From Clostridiales bacterium (lineage in GTDB: Bacteria > Bacillota > Clostridia > Clostridiales > Oxobacteraceae), in the NCBI GenBank assembly GCA_030016385.1, contig JASEJN010000037.1, positions 1 to 36,088 of the forward strand: DNA of 36,088 bases, in the 5' to 3' direction. Shown one piece after another: positions 1-7,802 of this stretch; the stretch's first letter is position 1; every line of letters starts with the position of its first letter. Made by a program: the position numbers and the translations under genes. The notes under the pieces were generated by a model. It saw only the letters and a list, made by a program, of their open reading frames with translations, made no database searches and had not been told where the DNA came from.

Positions 1-274
1 AGGGTAACTTCCACTTTAAGAGGATAAGGGGTGGAACTTAATTTGATAATTGAGTTATTTTATATACCTTTCAAGAAGATGTATTCTTCTCGTGGACAAT
101 TATGATTTTTCAGATTATAATGAAAGGACAGGAATGTAAAGTACAGAATAATGTGGAGCTGATGTCAGAGGCAAATTACAGAATGTAAAAGTGATGGTAG
201 GTTACGAGGCGGATGAAAGAAGAATCCCGGGGCTTTAGATGTGAAAGGTTCAAGATAATGGAGGAAATGGAGTT

Positions 275-979
275 ATGAAAAATACAATCAAGAGTGTCCA
301 GGGGAAAATTGGAACCAAATATTCTGCTAAAATTTTGCATATTCTCAATGGCTCCTGCATGCTTAGCAAATTTGAAAATAACAATCTTATCAAAGAAAAA
401 CAAACTTATGTGCCTTTTAATGAAGCGATGTGCTGGGGTGAAACCGATACTGAAATATTTTCGGATTCTTTTATAGAGAAAAGAGTTAAATCATTGAAAA
501 CGACGGATGCAGAATATAGAAAAATTGTGCTTGAGCCATTAAAACCACTTTTTCACGAAAAATTTGATACTGTTGTTTTATGGTTTGGTGATGACATGTT
601 TTGCCAGATGAATCTGATTACGATTCTTGCATATCTTGAACAAATTGGATATAAAGGTGATGCCCTATTTTGCATGGTACTTGAAAGAATTGGAGATATG
701 GTGTCTGATGTATTTGAAATTGATGTTAGCGGCTATTTAGATATTTATAAGGACGTTTTATATGACCACAAAATTCCTGCGTTAAAAATACTACCTGTTA
801 CTTATCAATCAATAAAAATGTATCTGAATTACAAGGAAAAAGAAAGCCCGATTATAAAGTATATCAAGAGAAATTTAAGTAAAGAGAATCTTATTGATGA
901 CTTATTGTCCATTTTTCCGGAGTATGGGCTTGGTGATTCACAATATCAAATGATGATCGATGAAAACCGCGGATTATAA
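275..979 (+). CDS. DUF1835-like protein
   Basis: Predicted soluble 234-residue protein of unknown function. The N-terminal part has the pattern of DUF1835 proteins: a beta-strand ending in LHILNGS near residues 24-30, a WGE segment near residue 54 where the family usually has a W-x-E-G type motif, and the segment VVLWFGDDMFCQMNL near residue 100. The C-terminal third lacks a motif I recognise. The ATG start is supported by a GGAGG sequence (259-265) at good spacing. No signal peptide or membrane segment is seen. The next gene is more than 100 bp away and separated by a repeat element, so an operon is not indicated. Family placement is from pattern memory and is moderately sure; function is unknown. 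Confidence 0.72.
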   Translation: MKNTIKSVQGKIGTKYSAKILHILNGSCMLSKFENNNLIKEKQTYVPFNEAMCWGETDTEIFSDSFIEKRVKSLKTTDAEYRKIVLEPLKPLFHEKFDTVVLWFGDDMFCQMNLITILAYLEQIGYKGDALFCMVLERIGDMVSDVFEIDVSGYLDIYKDVLYDHKIPALKILPVTYQSIKMYLNYKEKESPIIKYIKRNLSKENLIDDLLSIFPEYGLGDSQYQMMIDENRGL

Positions 980-1022
980 ATATGCCAAGTATCGTTTTGC
1001 CATTCTGATCTGCAGATGAGAG

Positions 1023-1072
1023 GGTGCATAAAGATTATTTGAAGAATATTCCTTAAATATAAAAAATGCACC
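1023..1072. repeat. Dispersed palindromic repeat, copy A (50 bp)
   Basis: Bounded by inverted ends GGTGCAT (1023-1029) and ATGCACC (1066-1072). Its first 17 bp and last 18 bp are identical to the ends of copy B at 31413-31451, and the middle contains the TTTGAAGAATATTC core shared with copy C (14626-14730). The heptamer GATGAGA lies at 1015-1021 and again at 1076-1082, which could be a target duplication but does not abut the ends exactly. Confidence 0.75.
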
Positions 1073-1109
1073 AACGATGAGATTATTTATATTTTGGGAG
1101 GCTGGAATT

Positions 1110-1643
1110 GTGGAATTAGATGATTTAAAATCTTTTGTCAAGCCGTATTATGCCAATAAGGATATTATGCATAATATGTGGCATATTGAATTAGTGCATA
1201 AGTGGGTTGATAAAATCATAAAACTCGGGAACTATAACATCGATTATGAGAAATTAATTTATGCCATGTTTTTTCATGGCTTTATCTATTCCAATGAAAA
1301 TGACATAAAACATTGGTTGAAAATGAGAAGTTTCAGCGATGATAAAATCGAAGACATTATAAAAATTACTTGGGAATCCCAGCGTAATGAAGTTCCAACA
1401 ACAGTCGAAGGTAAAATTTTGCATGATGCGCATATCCTTGAAGGTGGAAGGACGTATCTAGTTGTAAAAACCTTGATCACAGGTTCAGTAAGAGGCCAAT
1501 CCCTGCTGGAAACCATCAATTATATGAAACAAAATGTTATTGATAAAAATCGTTGCTATCTTCCTGAAACATATTCTTTGTGTGATGAAATGAACGAGTA
1601 TGCGAAAAAATTCATTGAGGAGCTCGAAGAGGGCATTGCATAG
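1110..1643 (+). CDS. HD-domain-like protein with altered HD motif
   Basis: 177-residue protein with the layout of small HD-superfamily metal phosphohydrolases. It has an early histidine (HNMWHIELVHKW), a helix ending in AMFFHGFIY where the family normally carries the HD doublet, and a later D in KILHDAHILEGG. The doublet reads HG here, so one expected metal ligand is missing and activity is doubtful. The GTG start at 1110 is preferred over the ATG at 1077 because GGGAGG (1096-1101) is correctly spaced for it and the upstream ATG has none. Copy A of the dispersed repeat ends 38 bp upstream. Substrate unknown; no membrane segment. Confidence 0.7.
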   Translation: MELDDLKSFVKPYYANKDIMHNMWHIELVHKWVDKIIKLGNYNIDYEKLIYAMFFHGFIYSNENDIKHWLKMRSFSDDKIEDIIKITWESQRNEVPTTVEGKILHDAHILEGGRTYLVVKTLITGSVRGQSLLETINYMKQNVIDKNRCYLPETYSLCDEMNEYAKKFIEELEEGIA

Positions 1644-1650
1644 ATTATTA

Positions 1651-1679
1651 ATATTTATTTTAACAGGTGGTGTTATAAT
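1651..1679 (+). promoter_or_regulatory. Extended -10 promoter for the flavodoxin gene
   Basis: TGTTATAAT (1671-1679) is a TG-n-TATAAT extended -10 box. The -35 region 17 bp upstream is poor (ATATTT), which is tolerated with extended -10 promoters. It lies 75 bp before the start of the flavodoxin-domain gene. Confidence 0.55.
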
Positions 1680-1753
1680 AGAAAATAAGGAATATACATA
1701 AAATCAAAAAAGTCACCACAAATAAATAAGGATAGAACGGGAGGAATTGAAAA

Positions 1754-2230
1754 ATGAGTACATTAATCGCTTATGGAACCAAATACGGATTTACAAAAAA
1801 ATGCGCCGAGATGCTTGCAGAAAAACTTGGTGAAAAGGCTGACATTTGTGATTTAAGCAGCAATCGTCCAGATTTGGCGCAATATGATAAGGTTATAATT
1901 GGCGGCTCAATCTATGCCGGGAGAATTCAAAAGTCCACGGCGCGTTTTTGTACAGAGAATCTCAATACCTTGAAGAGCAAAAAAATTGGCTTTTTTATAT
2001 GCGGAATGGCAGATGGAGAAAATGCCAGAAAACAGCTTGAATCATCTTTTCCGAAGAAGCTGCTATCAGTTGCTGTTGCTAAGGAATCATTCGGCGGAGA
2101 ATATGATTTTAATAAAATGAATTTCCTGGAGCGCTTTATAATTAGGATGATTTCCGGCTCGGGGAAAAACCAGTCGCGAGTTATGGAAGATAACATCGCT
2201 CGTTTTGCCGAACAGATGAAAAATGCTTAG
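1754..2230 (+). CDS. Flavodoxin-domain protein (HemG-like fold)
   Basis: 158-residue predicted FMN-binding flavodoxin-fold protein of the Flavodoxin_5 type, the group that includes HemG protoporphyrinogen dehydrogenase. The N-terminal phosphate loop YGTKYGFTKK is at residues 7-16, the strand-loop VIIGGSIYAGRIQKS near residues 47-61, and GFFICGMADGEN near 79-90. These fit the FMN ribityl and isoalloxazine loops. Length matches the family. The ATG is preceded by GGGAGGA (1740-1746). No heme genes lie nearby, so a HemG role is not supported; a general electron-transfer or quinone-linked redox role is equally possible. The following small membrane ORF begins 3 bp after the stop and may be cotranslated. 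Confidence 0.85.
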   Translation: MSTLIAYGTKYGFTKKCAEMLAEKLGEKADICDLSSNRPDLAQYDKVIIGGSIYAGRIQKSTARFCTENLNTLKSKKIGFFICGMADGENARKQLESSFPKKLLSVAVAKESFGGEYDFNKMNFLERFIIRMISGSGKNQSRVMEDNIARFAEQMKNA

Positions 2231-2232
2231 AA

Positions 2233-2439
2233 ATGCAGCCGGGTTCTTCGATTGTTACAATGATATTTTTGGTTGCTTTTGGCACATCGGCCGGTTTGAA
2301 TCATGCCTTAAACATGCCTACACCCATGATGGGTGTTTGGGAACGTATTAATATTTATGGATATATGCTATGGATTGTAGTATTTTCTATTATGCTTTTA
2401 AGATTGAAAAGAGAGAGGAAATTTACAAAGTCTATATGA
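2233..2439 (+). pseudogene. Short membrane ORF, probable DUF998-like C-terminal remnant
   Basis: Encodes 68 residues with a weak N-terminal hydrophobic stretch and one clear membrane helix (about residues 41-57) followed by a basic tail. The segment PTPMMGVWERINIYGYMLW resembles the last loop and helix of DUF998-type multi-spanning membrane proteins (P-x-x-G-x-x-E-R-I-x-x-Y-x-x-L-W), which are about 200 residues long, so this looks like the 3' end of a gene whose front is gone. It starts 3 bp after the flavodoxin gene, with no ribosome binding site of its own. It could instead be a translationally coupled small membrane protein; I cannot tell which. Confidence 0.45.
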
Positions 2440-2477
2440 AAGGAGCATGAAAATACTGAATAAAAGAAATATTACTG

Positions 2478-3647
2478 TTATAATTTTAGGATTATTTTTA
2501 AAATACAGCTCATGATGATGCCTATGCTTATACCGGCTGCCGCTAATATCCATGACTGCATATCAGTTATTTTTTTAATGTCATTTTTTTTCATACCGAC
2601 CAAGAGCAGCATGAAAAGCTCGGGCTTTCTTTTCTGAATTGTTCTGCGCTTGTATTCGTATGCAAAAAGTGTGAAATATAGAAGATTGAGTGCCCCTATT
2701 GCCAGTAGATAATGCATTTCCTTTATTTCTGAATCCCATTTGTCCTGAAGCATGGAATTTCCATTTGTAACGGCAAATCCAAGGGCGCTGATTTGTCTTT
2801 CGACTCTTGTCGCACAGCCTATGTTTTTTATACGCACGTATGCTGTTTTGATATTGGCAGGTTGTCCGCTTCTGTAAAGCAGTTCCTTCGCAGCAGACAG
2901 GCTGATATATGCTGCAGGTTCCTGATTTGTATCACCTTTGGAAAATATTCCACATACCCTTGATATAACAGGGTGTCTTTCGTTTTGAATACGGAAGCTG
3001 GCATTCAGCCAATCTATTCCATCAGATCCGCCTTGCGTATCTTCTTCTCTTGATGATTGCATCTTGCTGTTCTTGCTGTCTTTTACTGTAAATGCCGATG
3101 AAGCAGCCGGTATTGAAGACTTGTCTTTTTCGCTTTTGGATATTCCGCTCTTAGAGTCAGGTGTATTGTTTACATCCTGATTCTTATCTGATATATTTGA
3201 TTTTGCCATATCTTCCGAGTTTTCTGTTTGACTGAATTGCCGGCAGGCGGATTGATTGATGATAATATATGGCATTACGCTATTATCGGGAAAGATATTT
3301 CCGGTAATAAAGTGCCCTTCGAAATAATCTGCCTGGATGCCTGCAAGGGTCAACTGTGCCGAATATTTACCTGCAGTTATGGCAGAAGGTACTTGAAGTA
3401 CGGGAGTCGCGGCTTTTACATCAGGGATCCCCAATATATTCGTAATCGTACGGTCGGTAATTGCCGTATTGCCTTGCGCATTAATAGTAAGATCATAAGG
3501 TTGGGATTTTTCTTTATTCACTGCAGTATATGCCATACCGGCAAAAGATAGGCAGAAACTGCTGACGGCAATACATATAGCAGGCAATGCCGCCCATTTC
3601 CATTTCAGGTTTTTGACAGCCATATGAAACATATCAAACTTCTTCAT
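2478..3647 (-). CDS. FtsX/MacB-like ABC permease with one helix missing
   Basis: 389 residues. One membrane helix at about 18-40, a large extracytoplasmic domain, then helices at about 312-330 and 367-388. Between the last two sits RKPELFMLLLVGMKKNDIKKI, the conserved cytoplasmic coupling segment of MacB/FtsX permeases. Members normally have a fourth helix; here the protein stops after the third. Residues about 139-210 are a Ser/Asp/Lys-rich, probably disordered insert in the outer domain. The start ATG has GAGG upstream and overlaps the end of the exported-protein gene by 14 bp, so it is the last gene of the long minus-strand unit. It is the likely partner of the ATPase at 4674-5342, as YtrF is to YtrE. 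Substrate unknown. Confidence 0.78.
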   Translation of the reverse strand: MKKFDMFHMAVKNLKWKWAALPAICIAVSSFCLSFAGMAYTAVNKEKSQPYDLTINAQGNTAITDRTITNILGIPDVKAATPVLQVPSAITAGKYSAQLTLAGIQADYFEGHFITGNIFPDNSVMPYIIINQSACRQFSQTENSEDMAKSNISDKNQDVNNTPDSKSGISKSEKDKSSIPAASSAFTVKDSKNSKMQSSREEDTQGGSDGIDWLNASFRIQNERHPVISRVCGIFSKGDTNQEPAAYISLSAAKELLYRSGQPANIKTAYVRIKNIGCATRVERQISALGFAVTNGNSMLQDKWDSEIKEMHYLLAIGALNLLYFTLFAYEYKRRTIQKRKPELFMLLLVGMKKNDIKKITDMQSWILAAAGISIGIIMSCILKIILKL

Positions 3648-4671
3648 AAAATTTACCTCTGCGTTTGCTGCGGATCATAAAAAAGGCGAATAATCCTTCG
3701 ATAATTGCCGCACCGATAACAATGGATATCCACCATTGACCTGCACGGGCAGGTTTTTCCTCGGGTTTTGAGGGATTTTCATTGATAACGGGAGTATTGA
3801 TATTTGTAGAAAACTCTGATTCCTTCGTATACTGTTTGCCGGATTCATCCTCATACAACAGGGTAACTTTACCGCTGGTCGGTCCGTATTTTTCCCCTCC
3901 GTCATAGTCTCCGGTCATATCTTTCGTGCCAATAAACACATCCATCTCTCCTGTGGAAGATGTCCCTGCCTCCATGTTCCCGACAAACGTGGTGCCGGAT
4001 GGAATCAGGCCGGCAGCCTTTAATATGCAGCGTACGTTGTATGCTTTTCCGTGCCCCAAGTTCATTACCTGAAATGATACCGGCAGCGTATCACCAGCGT
4101 TTACCTCTGAAGCAATCCGGGGTGTTTCCATTTCGATATGCATGGGCTGGTCGACCTCCACAGATACTGTGCCCCTTGAAGAGAATGACACGGCCTCATC
4201 ATTTTCATATTCTATTGAAAGGGTGATATCGTAGCGCTGTGGCGGTGTCACAGCATCGCTTTTGTATTTAAGCAATATTTCAGCAGTTTTGTTTCTATCA
4301 AGCTTTTTTATATAAAATGTATTGCTGCTATTAAGCAGAGATATATTTGGACAATCAAACGATGCCGTCACCGTCATATTCCGTACCGATTTCTCGTCAC
4401 TTGTATTTTTGAGCGTAACTTTTACAGTGAATTTTTCTCCAGCCATAACAGGAGATGGATTTATGCTGTGTCCGTTGACAATAACTTTAGGCTGGGAAGC
4501 AGGCTCTTTGGGGGACGTTTCCACAGTGTTGGTGTTATTGATTTTAGGAGTGGATTCATTTGTGCTTTCCTTTTGCGATGAGGCAGAAGAAATTTTCTCT
4601 TCGGCCGATGCAGTAACGGACAGCATACAGAGCAATATTACAGTCATAACCATTGAGCAGAGTTTTTTCAT
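3634..4671 (-). CDS. Exported, membrane-anchored beta-domain protein (CARDB/COG1361-like)
   Basis: Predicted secreted protein of 345 residues. It has a signal peptide ending near ASAEE, a Ser/Thr/Asn-rich linker, two Ig-like beta domains of the CARDB/COG1361 type (marks: INPSPVMAGEKFTVKVTLKNTS and the repeat-like VNAGDTLPVSFQVMNLG), a Pro/Lys linker, then one membrane helix and a basic tail (SKRRGK). It would face the outside, tethered by its C-terminal helix. The ATG at 4671 is preferred to that at 4677 because GGGAGG (4679-4684) is 7 bp from the former and only 1 bp from the latter. It lies between an ATPase and an FtsX-like permease, so it probably acts as their extracytoplasmic partner, an inference from context only. 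Confidence 0.78.
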   Translation of the reverse strand: MKKLCSMVMTVILLCMLSVTASAEEKISSASSQKESTNESTPKINNTNTVETSPKEPASQPKVIVNGHSINPSPVMAGEKFTVKVTLKNTSDEKSVRNMTVTASFDCPNISLLNSSNTFYIKKLDRNKTAEILLKYKSDAVTPPQRYDITLSIEYENDEAVSFSSRGTVSVEVDQPMHIEMETPRIASEVNAGDTLPVSFQVMNLGHGKAYNVRCILKAAGLIPSGTTFVGNMEAGTSSTGEMDVFIGTKDMTGDYDGGEKYGPTSGKVTLLYEDESGKQYTKESEFSTNINTPVINENPSKPEEKPARAGQWWISIVIGAAIIEGLFAFFMIRSKRRGKFYEEV

Positions 4672-4673
4672 CT

Positions 4674-5342
4674 TCATTCCTCCCGAATCTTGCCGTAATC
4701 TAAAATAAATTGCCTATCCGTATTCAATTCAGTTCTTTGTCTTCCTGTAAAATAAACCATGGTGGTTTCATTATTTTGCCGTATACCATCCAAAATTTTT
4801 GCTATTTGTTTTGTTTCCCTTTCAGAAAGGTTGGCATCTATCTCATCCAATAGTAATATTTTCGGCTGCACAATCAATGCCCGTGCAAGAGATGCAATCT
4901 GGCCTTCAAATAGCGGGATCTGTCTTGGATAAGCGCATGCGACGTTAGAAATTTCCAGTATTTTAAGCTGCTGCTTTACCATTTTTATCCTCTGCTCCGG
5001 CTCAACTCCGCGTACAAGCAGCGGCAGCCCTATATTTTCCCATATCGTAAGCCCTGGTACAAAATAGGGGTCCTGCAGCATAACAGCCATGTTTCTGTTG
5101 CGAAAATCCGCTGCAGAGTCAGCATCCATTTCATGCATGGCTTCTTCCATTACATAGATGCTGCCTGCACTGGGGTGTTCCATTCCGGCAATGAGCTTCA
5201 TAAGCGTAGTTTTGCCGCTTTTAGGCGCTCCGCTGATGCAAACGCTTTCTCCTCTATGGATGCACAGGGTAATGTCGCTTATTATCCGCCGGGCAGGCGG
5301 ATACATCCTGACTACATGCTCAAGTTGAATCGCTTCACTCAA
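4674..5342 (-). CDS. LolD/MacB-type ABC ATPase with degenerate motifs
   Basis: 222-residue ATPase domain of the LolD/MacB/YtrE class. Walker A is GAPKSGKT (38-45), the Q-loop is MLQDPYF (Q90), and Walker B with its glutamate is ILLLDE (162-167). The ABC signature, usually LSGGQ, reads LFEGQ (144-148), and the switch histidine expected near residue 200 is replaced (YFTGRQ). ATP binding looks possible but normal hydrolysis is doubtful. The start is TTG at 5342, directly after the TAA of the upstream ATPase gene, with GGTGGTGAG as a modest ribosome binding site; coupling to the upstream gene is likely. The probable partner is the FtsX-like permease at 2478-3647. Confidence 0.85.
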   Translation of the reverse strand: MSEAIQLEHVVRMYPPARRIISDITLCIHRGESVCISGAPKSGKTTLMKLIAGMEHPSAGSIYVMEEAMHEMDADSAADFRNRNMAVMLQDPYFVPGLTIWENIGLPLLVRGVEPEQRIKMVKQQLKILEISNVACAYPRQIPLFEGQIASLARALIVQPKILLLDEIDANLSERETKQIAKILDGIRQNNETTMVYFTGRQRTELNTDRQFILDYGKIREE

Positions 5343-5984
5343 TTATCTCACCACCGTCATGACGCCTGCGTCGATCTCGCATACCGTATCGCATAGGTTG
5401 TCAATGTCAATTTGATTATGGCTGGAAAGAAGAATGGTCTTGCCCTGATTTCGCAGGTCCTTTATAAGCTCGTGCATCTGGATGACGCCATTTTTATCCA
5501 GTCCGTTGAACGGTTCATCCAGTATGAGAATTGACGGGTCCTCCATAATTGCCTGGGCGATTCCCAGCCGCTGCCGCATGCCAAGGGAGTACTTTCCAAC
5601 AGGTTTTTTCATATCAGGATCAAGCCCGACACGACGGATTGCAGCAGATATGGCCTCACGGGTAACTCTGTTCTTGAGCGATGCCAATATGGAAAGGTTT
5701 TTTATACCCGTGAGGCCCGGCAGGAAGCCCGGGACTTCAATGATAATTCCCATATTATCCGGGAAATCCACATCTCTGCCCACCTGCATATAATTGACGA
5801 GTATCCTGCCCCTATCGGGCAGAAGAAAACCGCAGATACATTTTAAAAGGACAGTTTTCCCGGAGCCGTTGTTGCCTATAATTCCATGAATTTTTCCTTC
5901 CTCAAAATCGTGGGAAATACCGTGCAAAACCACTTCTTCTCCAAAAGATTTATATACATTCTGCACGCTTATCGCAATATCCAT
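5343..5984 (-). CDS. ABC-2 type transporter ATPase (YtrB/BcrA-like)
   Basis: 213-residue ATP-binding subunit with all core motifs: Walker A GNNGSGKT (37-44), signature YSLGMRQR (132-139), Walker B ILILDE (152-157) with D-loop NGLD, and switch histidine H189 in LLSSHNQ. The YSLGMRQR signature is typical of drug/peptide ABC-2 exporters such as BcrA. The Q-loop position carries E (IIIEVPGFL). A longer reading frame extends to 6158, but the start at 5984 is fixed by GGGAGG (5991-5996) and by the usual N-terminus just before the KSFGEEVV strand. Two permease genes precede it and are its likely partners. Confidence 0.92.
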   Translation of the reverse strand: MDIAISVQNVYKSFGEEVVLHGISHDFEEGKIHGIIGNNGSGKTVLLKCICGFLLPDRGRILVNYMQVGRDVDFPDNMGIIIEVPGFLPGLTGIKNLSILASLKNRVTREAISAAIRRVGLDPDMKKPVGKYSLGMRQRLGIAQAIMEDPSILILDEPFNGLDKNGVIQMHELIKDLRNQGKTILLSSHNQIDIDNLCDTVCEIDAGVMTVVR

Positions 5985-6032
5985 TTTATTCCTCCCATGT
6001 GGCATCCAAATTGATTGCCGCCTTTGGTTACT

Positions 6033-6057
6033 ATTTTTCAAATATAAAATATGCACC
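6033..6057. repeat. Dispersed palindromic repeat, half copy E
   Basis: TTCAAATATAAAATATGCACC (6037-6057) matches one arm of copies B (31431-31451) and C (reverse strand, 14626-14646) with few changes. It starts 1 bp beyond the stop codon of the permease gene at 6059 and fills part of the gap before the ATPase gene. No matching second arm is visible. Confidence 0.6.
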
Positions 6058-6058
6058 C

Positions 6059-6949
6059 TTACGTACCCGTAAATTTGAAATTGTATTTCCGTATGGAATG
6101 CAGCGCAAATCCGTAAAATACTAAAATCAACATAATGAATATCAAATATGTATGCCACAGGCGCGGCAACATGTCATAACCGAAATTATGCATATTGTAG
6201 GTAGCATGATTAAGTGGGGATAACCACCCTGCAACCACATTCGCCTTATAAATGAGATTATCCGGAATATGGAACATGGTTTTCAGCAGTTTTGGGGTAA
6301 GGAGGAATCCCGACAGGCTGAATGCAAAAACGCTCATTACTCCAGCGAGCTGACCCATTTTGATATTGAATGTAAGCATGATAAAAACCATAAGCAGGGA
6401 GTAAAGAAGCATAAGCAAGAAAACAGTTCCCATGCAGGCATATGGCGTTGACATTTCCATGGTCTTAACAAAGGCAGGTATGGAAATATTCTTCCCTGCA
6501 CCGGAATAGCCGAGCATTGCCGCCGTCTTGCTCCACATGTTTCCCGTGAAGGAGTTGTTCATACACAGGAACGATGTAGATGCGAGGATAAAAACCATAT
6601 AAATGCACGTTGCGGATATTATATATAGAGCCTGGCCTGTAATCCATGTTTTGCGGTCGATACGAACGAGATAAAACGGCGTCCCTGCGCTTAAAAATGG
6701 CATATCCGCAAACAACAGCACCAGAAGCAGGGATGAAAGCAATATTGAATTGCCGTCATCGAATGTCCAGATAAAGACTTCCACAATCTGCATGGTCGTT
6801 CCATACTCTGCAGCGAATTTAACGGCTTTGTCCGAAAGCAGGAAACACAATATAAAAGCCAGCGCAAATGTGATAAAAATACGCGGGTTCTTGTGCCACC
6901 ATCTAAAATCGTATGCAGCAACCGAACAAACCTGTTTTAGCTTAGACAT
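6059..6949 (-). CDS. ABC-2 type permease subunit
   Basis: 296-residue membrane protein with about six hydrophobic segments. The first follows the cytoplasmic lead DFRWWHKNPRIF, as in ABC-2 permeases. Others include ILLSSLLLVLLFADMPFLSAG, ALYIISATCIYMVFILAS, MGTVFLLMLLYSLLMVFIML, LAGVMSVFAFSLSGFLL and the last near the C-terminus. The ATG at 6949 is chosen over an upstream in-frame start because AGGAGG lies just before it. It overlaps the upstream permease gene by 8 bp, so the two are probably translated together and form the membrane part of one transporter with the ATPase at 5343-5984. It corresponds in position to YtrC/YtrD of the Bacillus ytr operon. Transported compound unknown. Confidence 0.8.
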   Translation of the reverse strand: MSKLKQVCSVAAYDFRWWHKNPRIFITFALAFILCFLLSDKAVKFAAEYGTTMQIVEVFIWTFDDGNSILLSSLLLVLLFADMPFLSAGTPFYLVRIDRKTWITGQALYIISATCIYMVFILASTSFLCMNNSFTGNMWSKTAAMLGYSGAGKNISIPAFVKTMEMSTPYACMGTVFLLMLLYSLLMVFIMLTFNIKMGQLAGVMSVFAFSLSGFLLTPKLLKTMFHIPDNLIYKANVVAGWLSPLNHATYNMHNFGYDMLPRLWHTYLIFIMLILVFYGFALHSIRKYNFKFTGT

Positions 6950-7706
6950 TTGCAAGCCTCCTCTTTGCCGATGTGGCAAACCATAAGCAAACAATGGCGG
7001 TGAGCTCTAAAAGGAATAATATCACGCCAAATTCCCCGAGTACCCAGTCTTTTGAGGGGGATATCCATTCCTTTGGGTATAGCACATATAACTCCTTGAA
7101 ATACCGCTCATGGATAATAATAAGCACATAATAAAAAATAAACGGCGAAGCATATGCCATATACCGGTTCATGGTAAGGGCAGCAAGCGTAAACCCTAGA
7201 ATCGACCAAAACATACCGGAGAAAAACAGCATTAATGCCTTCGTGAATATGACTGCAAAGTGCGGTTCAGCAACTTTCCCGGCGGAGGAAGCAAGTTCCA
7301 TCGGCATAAATACAAGCGCCGAAATACCATAGGCAGACAGGATGCCTAAAAACAACACAAGCCCTCCTGAAAGCCCGCAGGCCATGAGCTTTCCCTTTAT
7401 ATACCGGTTTATCCCGGAACGCGGCAGATATTCTTTTATAAAACCGCTTTTTATATCGTCTATATAGGCGGTTGTATAAGGCAATGTACAGATGATGGGC
7501 ACTGTCAATGTCATCGTATCGGAAGATAAGGCGCTGATAATAAGCCTGGCATGATAGCCATATGGTAGAGGACCGGTGCTCCTCGATATTTCAATTATTT
7601 CATTCAGTGAGGATAGCAGAATCATCAATACAGCTGCCGTGACGCCAAGTAAAAAGCCTTTGGAAGAAACAGCGCGTTTTATATCCGATCGTATTACATA
7701 AACCAT
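6942..7706 (-). CDS. ABC-2 type permease subunit
   Basis: 254-residue integral membrane protein with about six helices, beginning with an amphipathic lead (VIRSDIKRAVSSKGF) and a first helix LLGVTAAVLMILLSS, the usual front of ABC-2 permeases. The segment YIDDIKSGFIKEYLPRSGINRYIKGKLMA is the cytoplasmic loop seen in this class. The ATG at 7706 has GGAGG 9 bp upstream, whereas the ATG at 7715 abuts it; longer frames lack support. It is the first transporter gene after the lipoprotein, 96 bp downstream of it, and overlaps the next permease. No substrate can be deduced. Confidence 0.8.
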   Translation of the reverse strand: MVYVIRSDIKRAVSSKGFLLGVTAAVLMILLSSLNEIIEISRSTGPLPYGYHARLIISALSSDTMTLTVPIICTLPYTTAYIDDIKSGFIKEYLPRSGINRYIKGKLMACGLSGGLVLFLGILSAYGISALVFMPMELASSAGKVAEPHFAVIFTKALMLFFSGMFWSILGFTLAALTMNRYMAYASPFIFYYVLIIIHERYFKELYVLYPKEWISPSKDWVLGEFGVILFLLELTAIVCLWFATSAKRRLANV

Positions 7707-7802
7707 TGAATTCATCCTCCATTTTTCTAAAAACGGAATAAAGAAAGCAAGCATGGACATTTTTTATATTTTTCATGCCTGCTTTTGATTTAATCTGCCT
7801 GT

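Noticed and set aside
1..274. TTCCAC (9-14) and GTGGAA (31-36) as a terminator of an upstream gene
   Set aside because: The stem is only six base pairs with no T-run, and the gene it would serve lies outside the window.
5985..6158. N-terminal extension of the ATPase gene up to 6158
   Set aside because: The extension overlaps the permease gene and repeat copy E, has no ribosome binding site, and the ABC domain begins right after the start at 5984.
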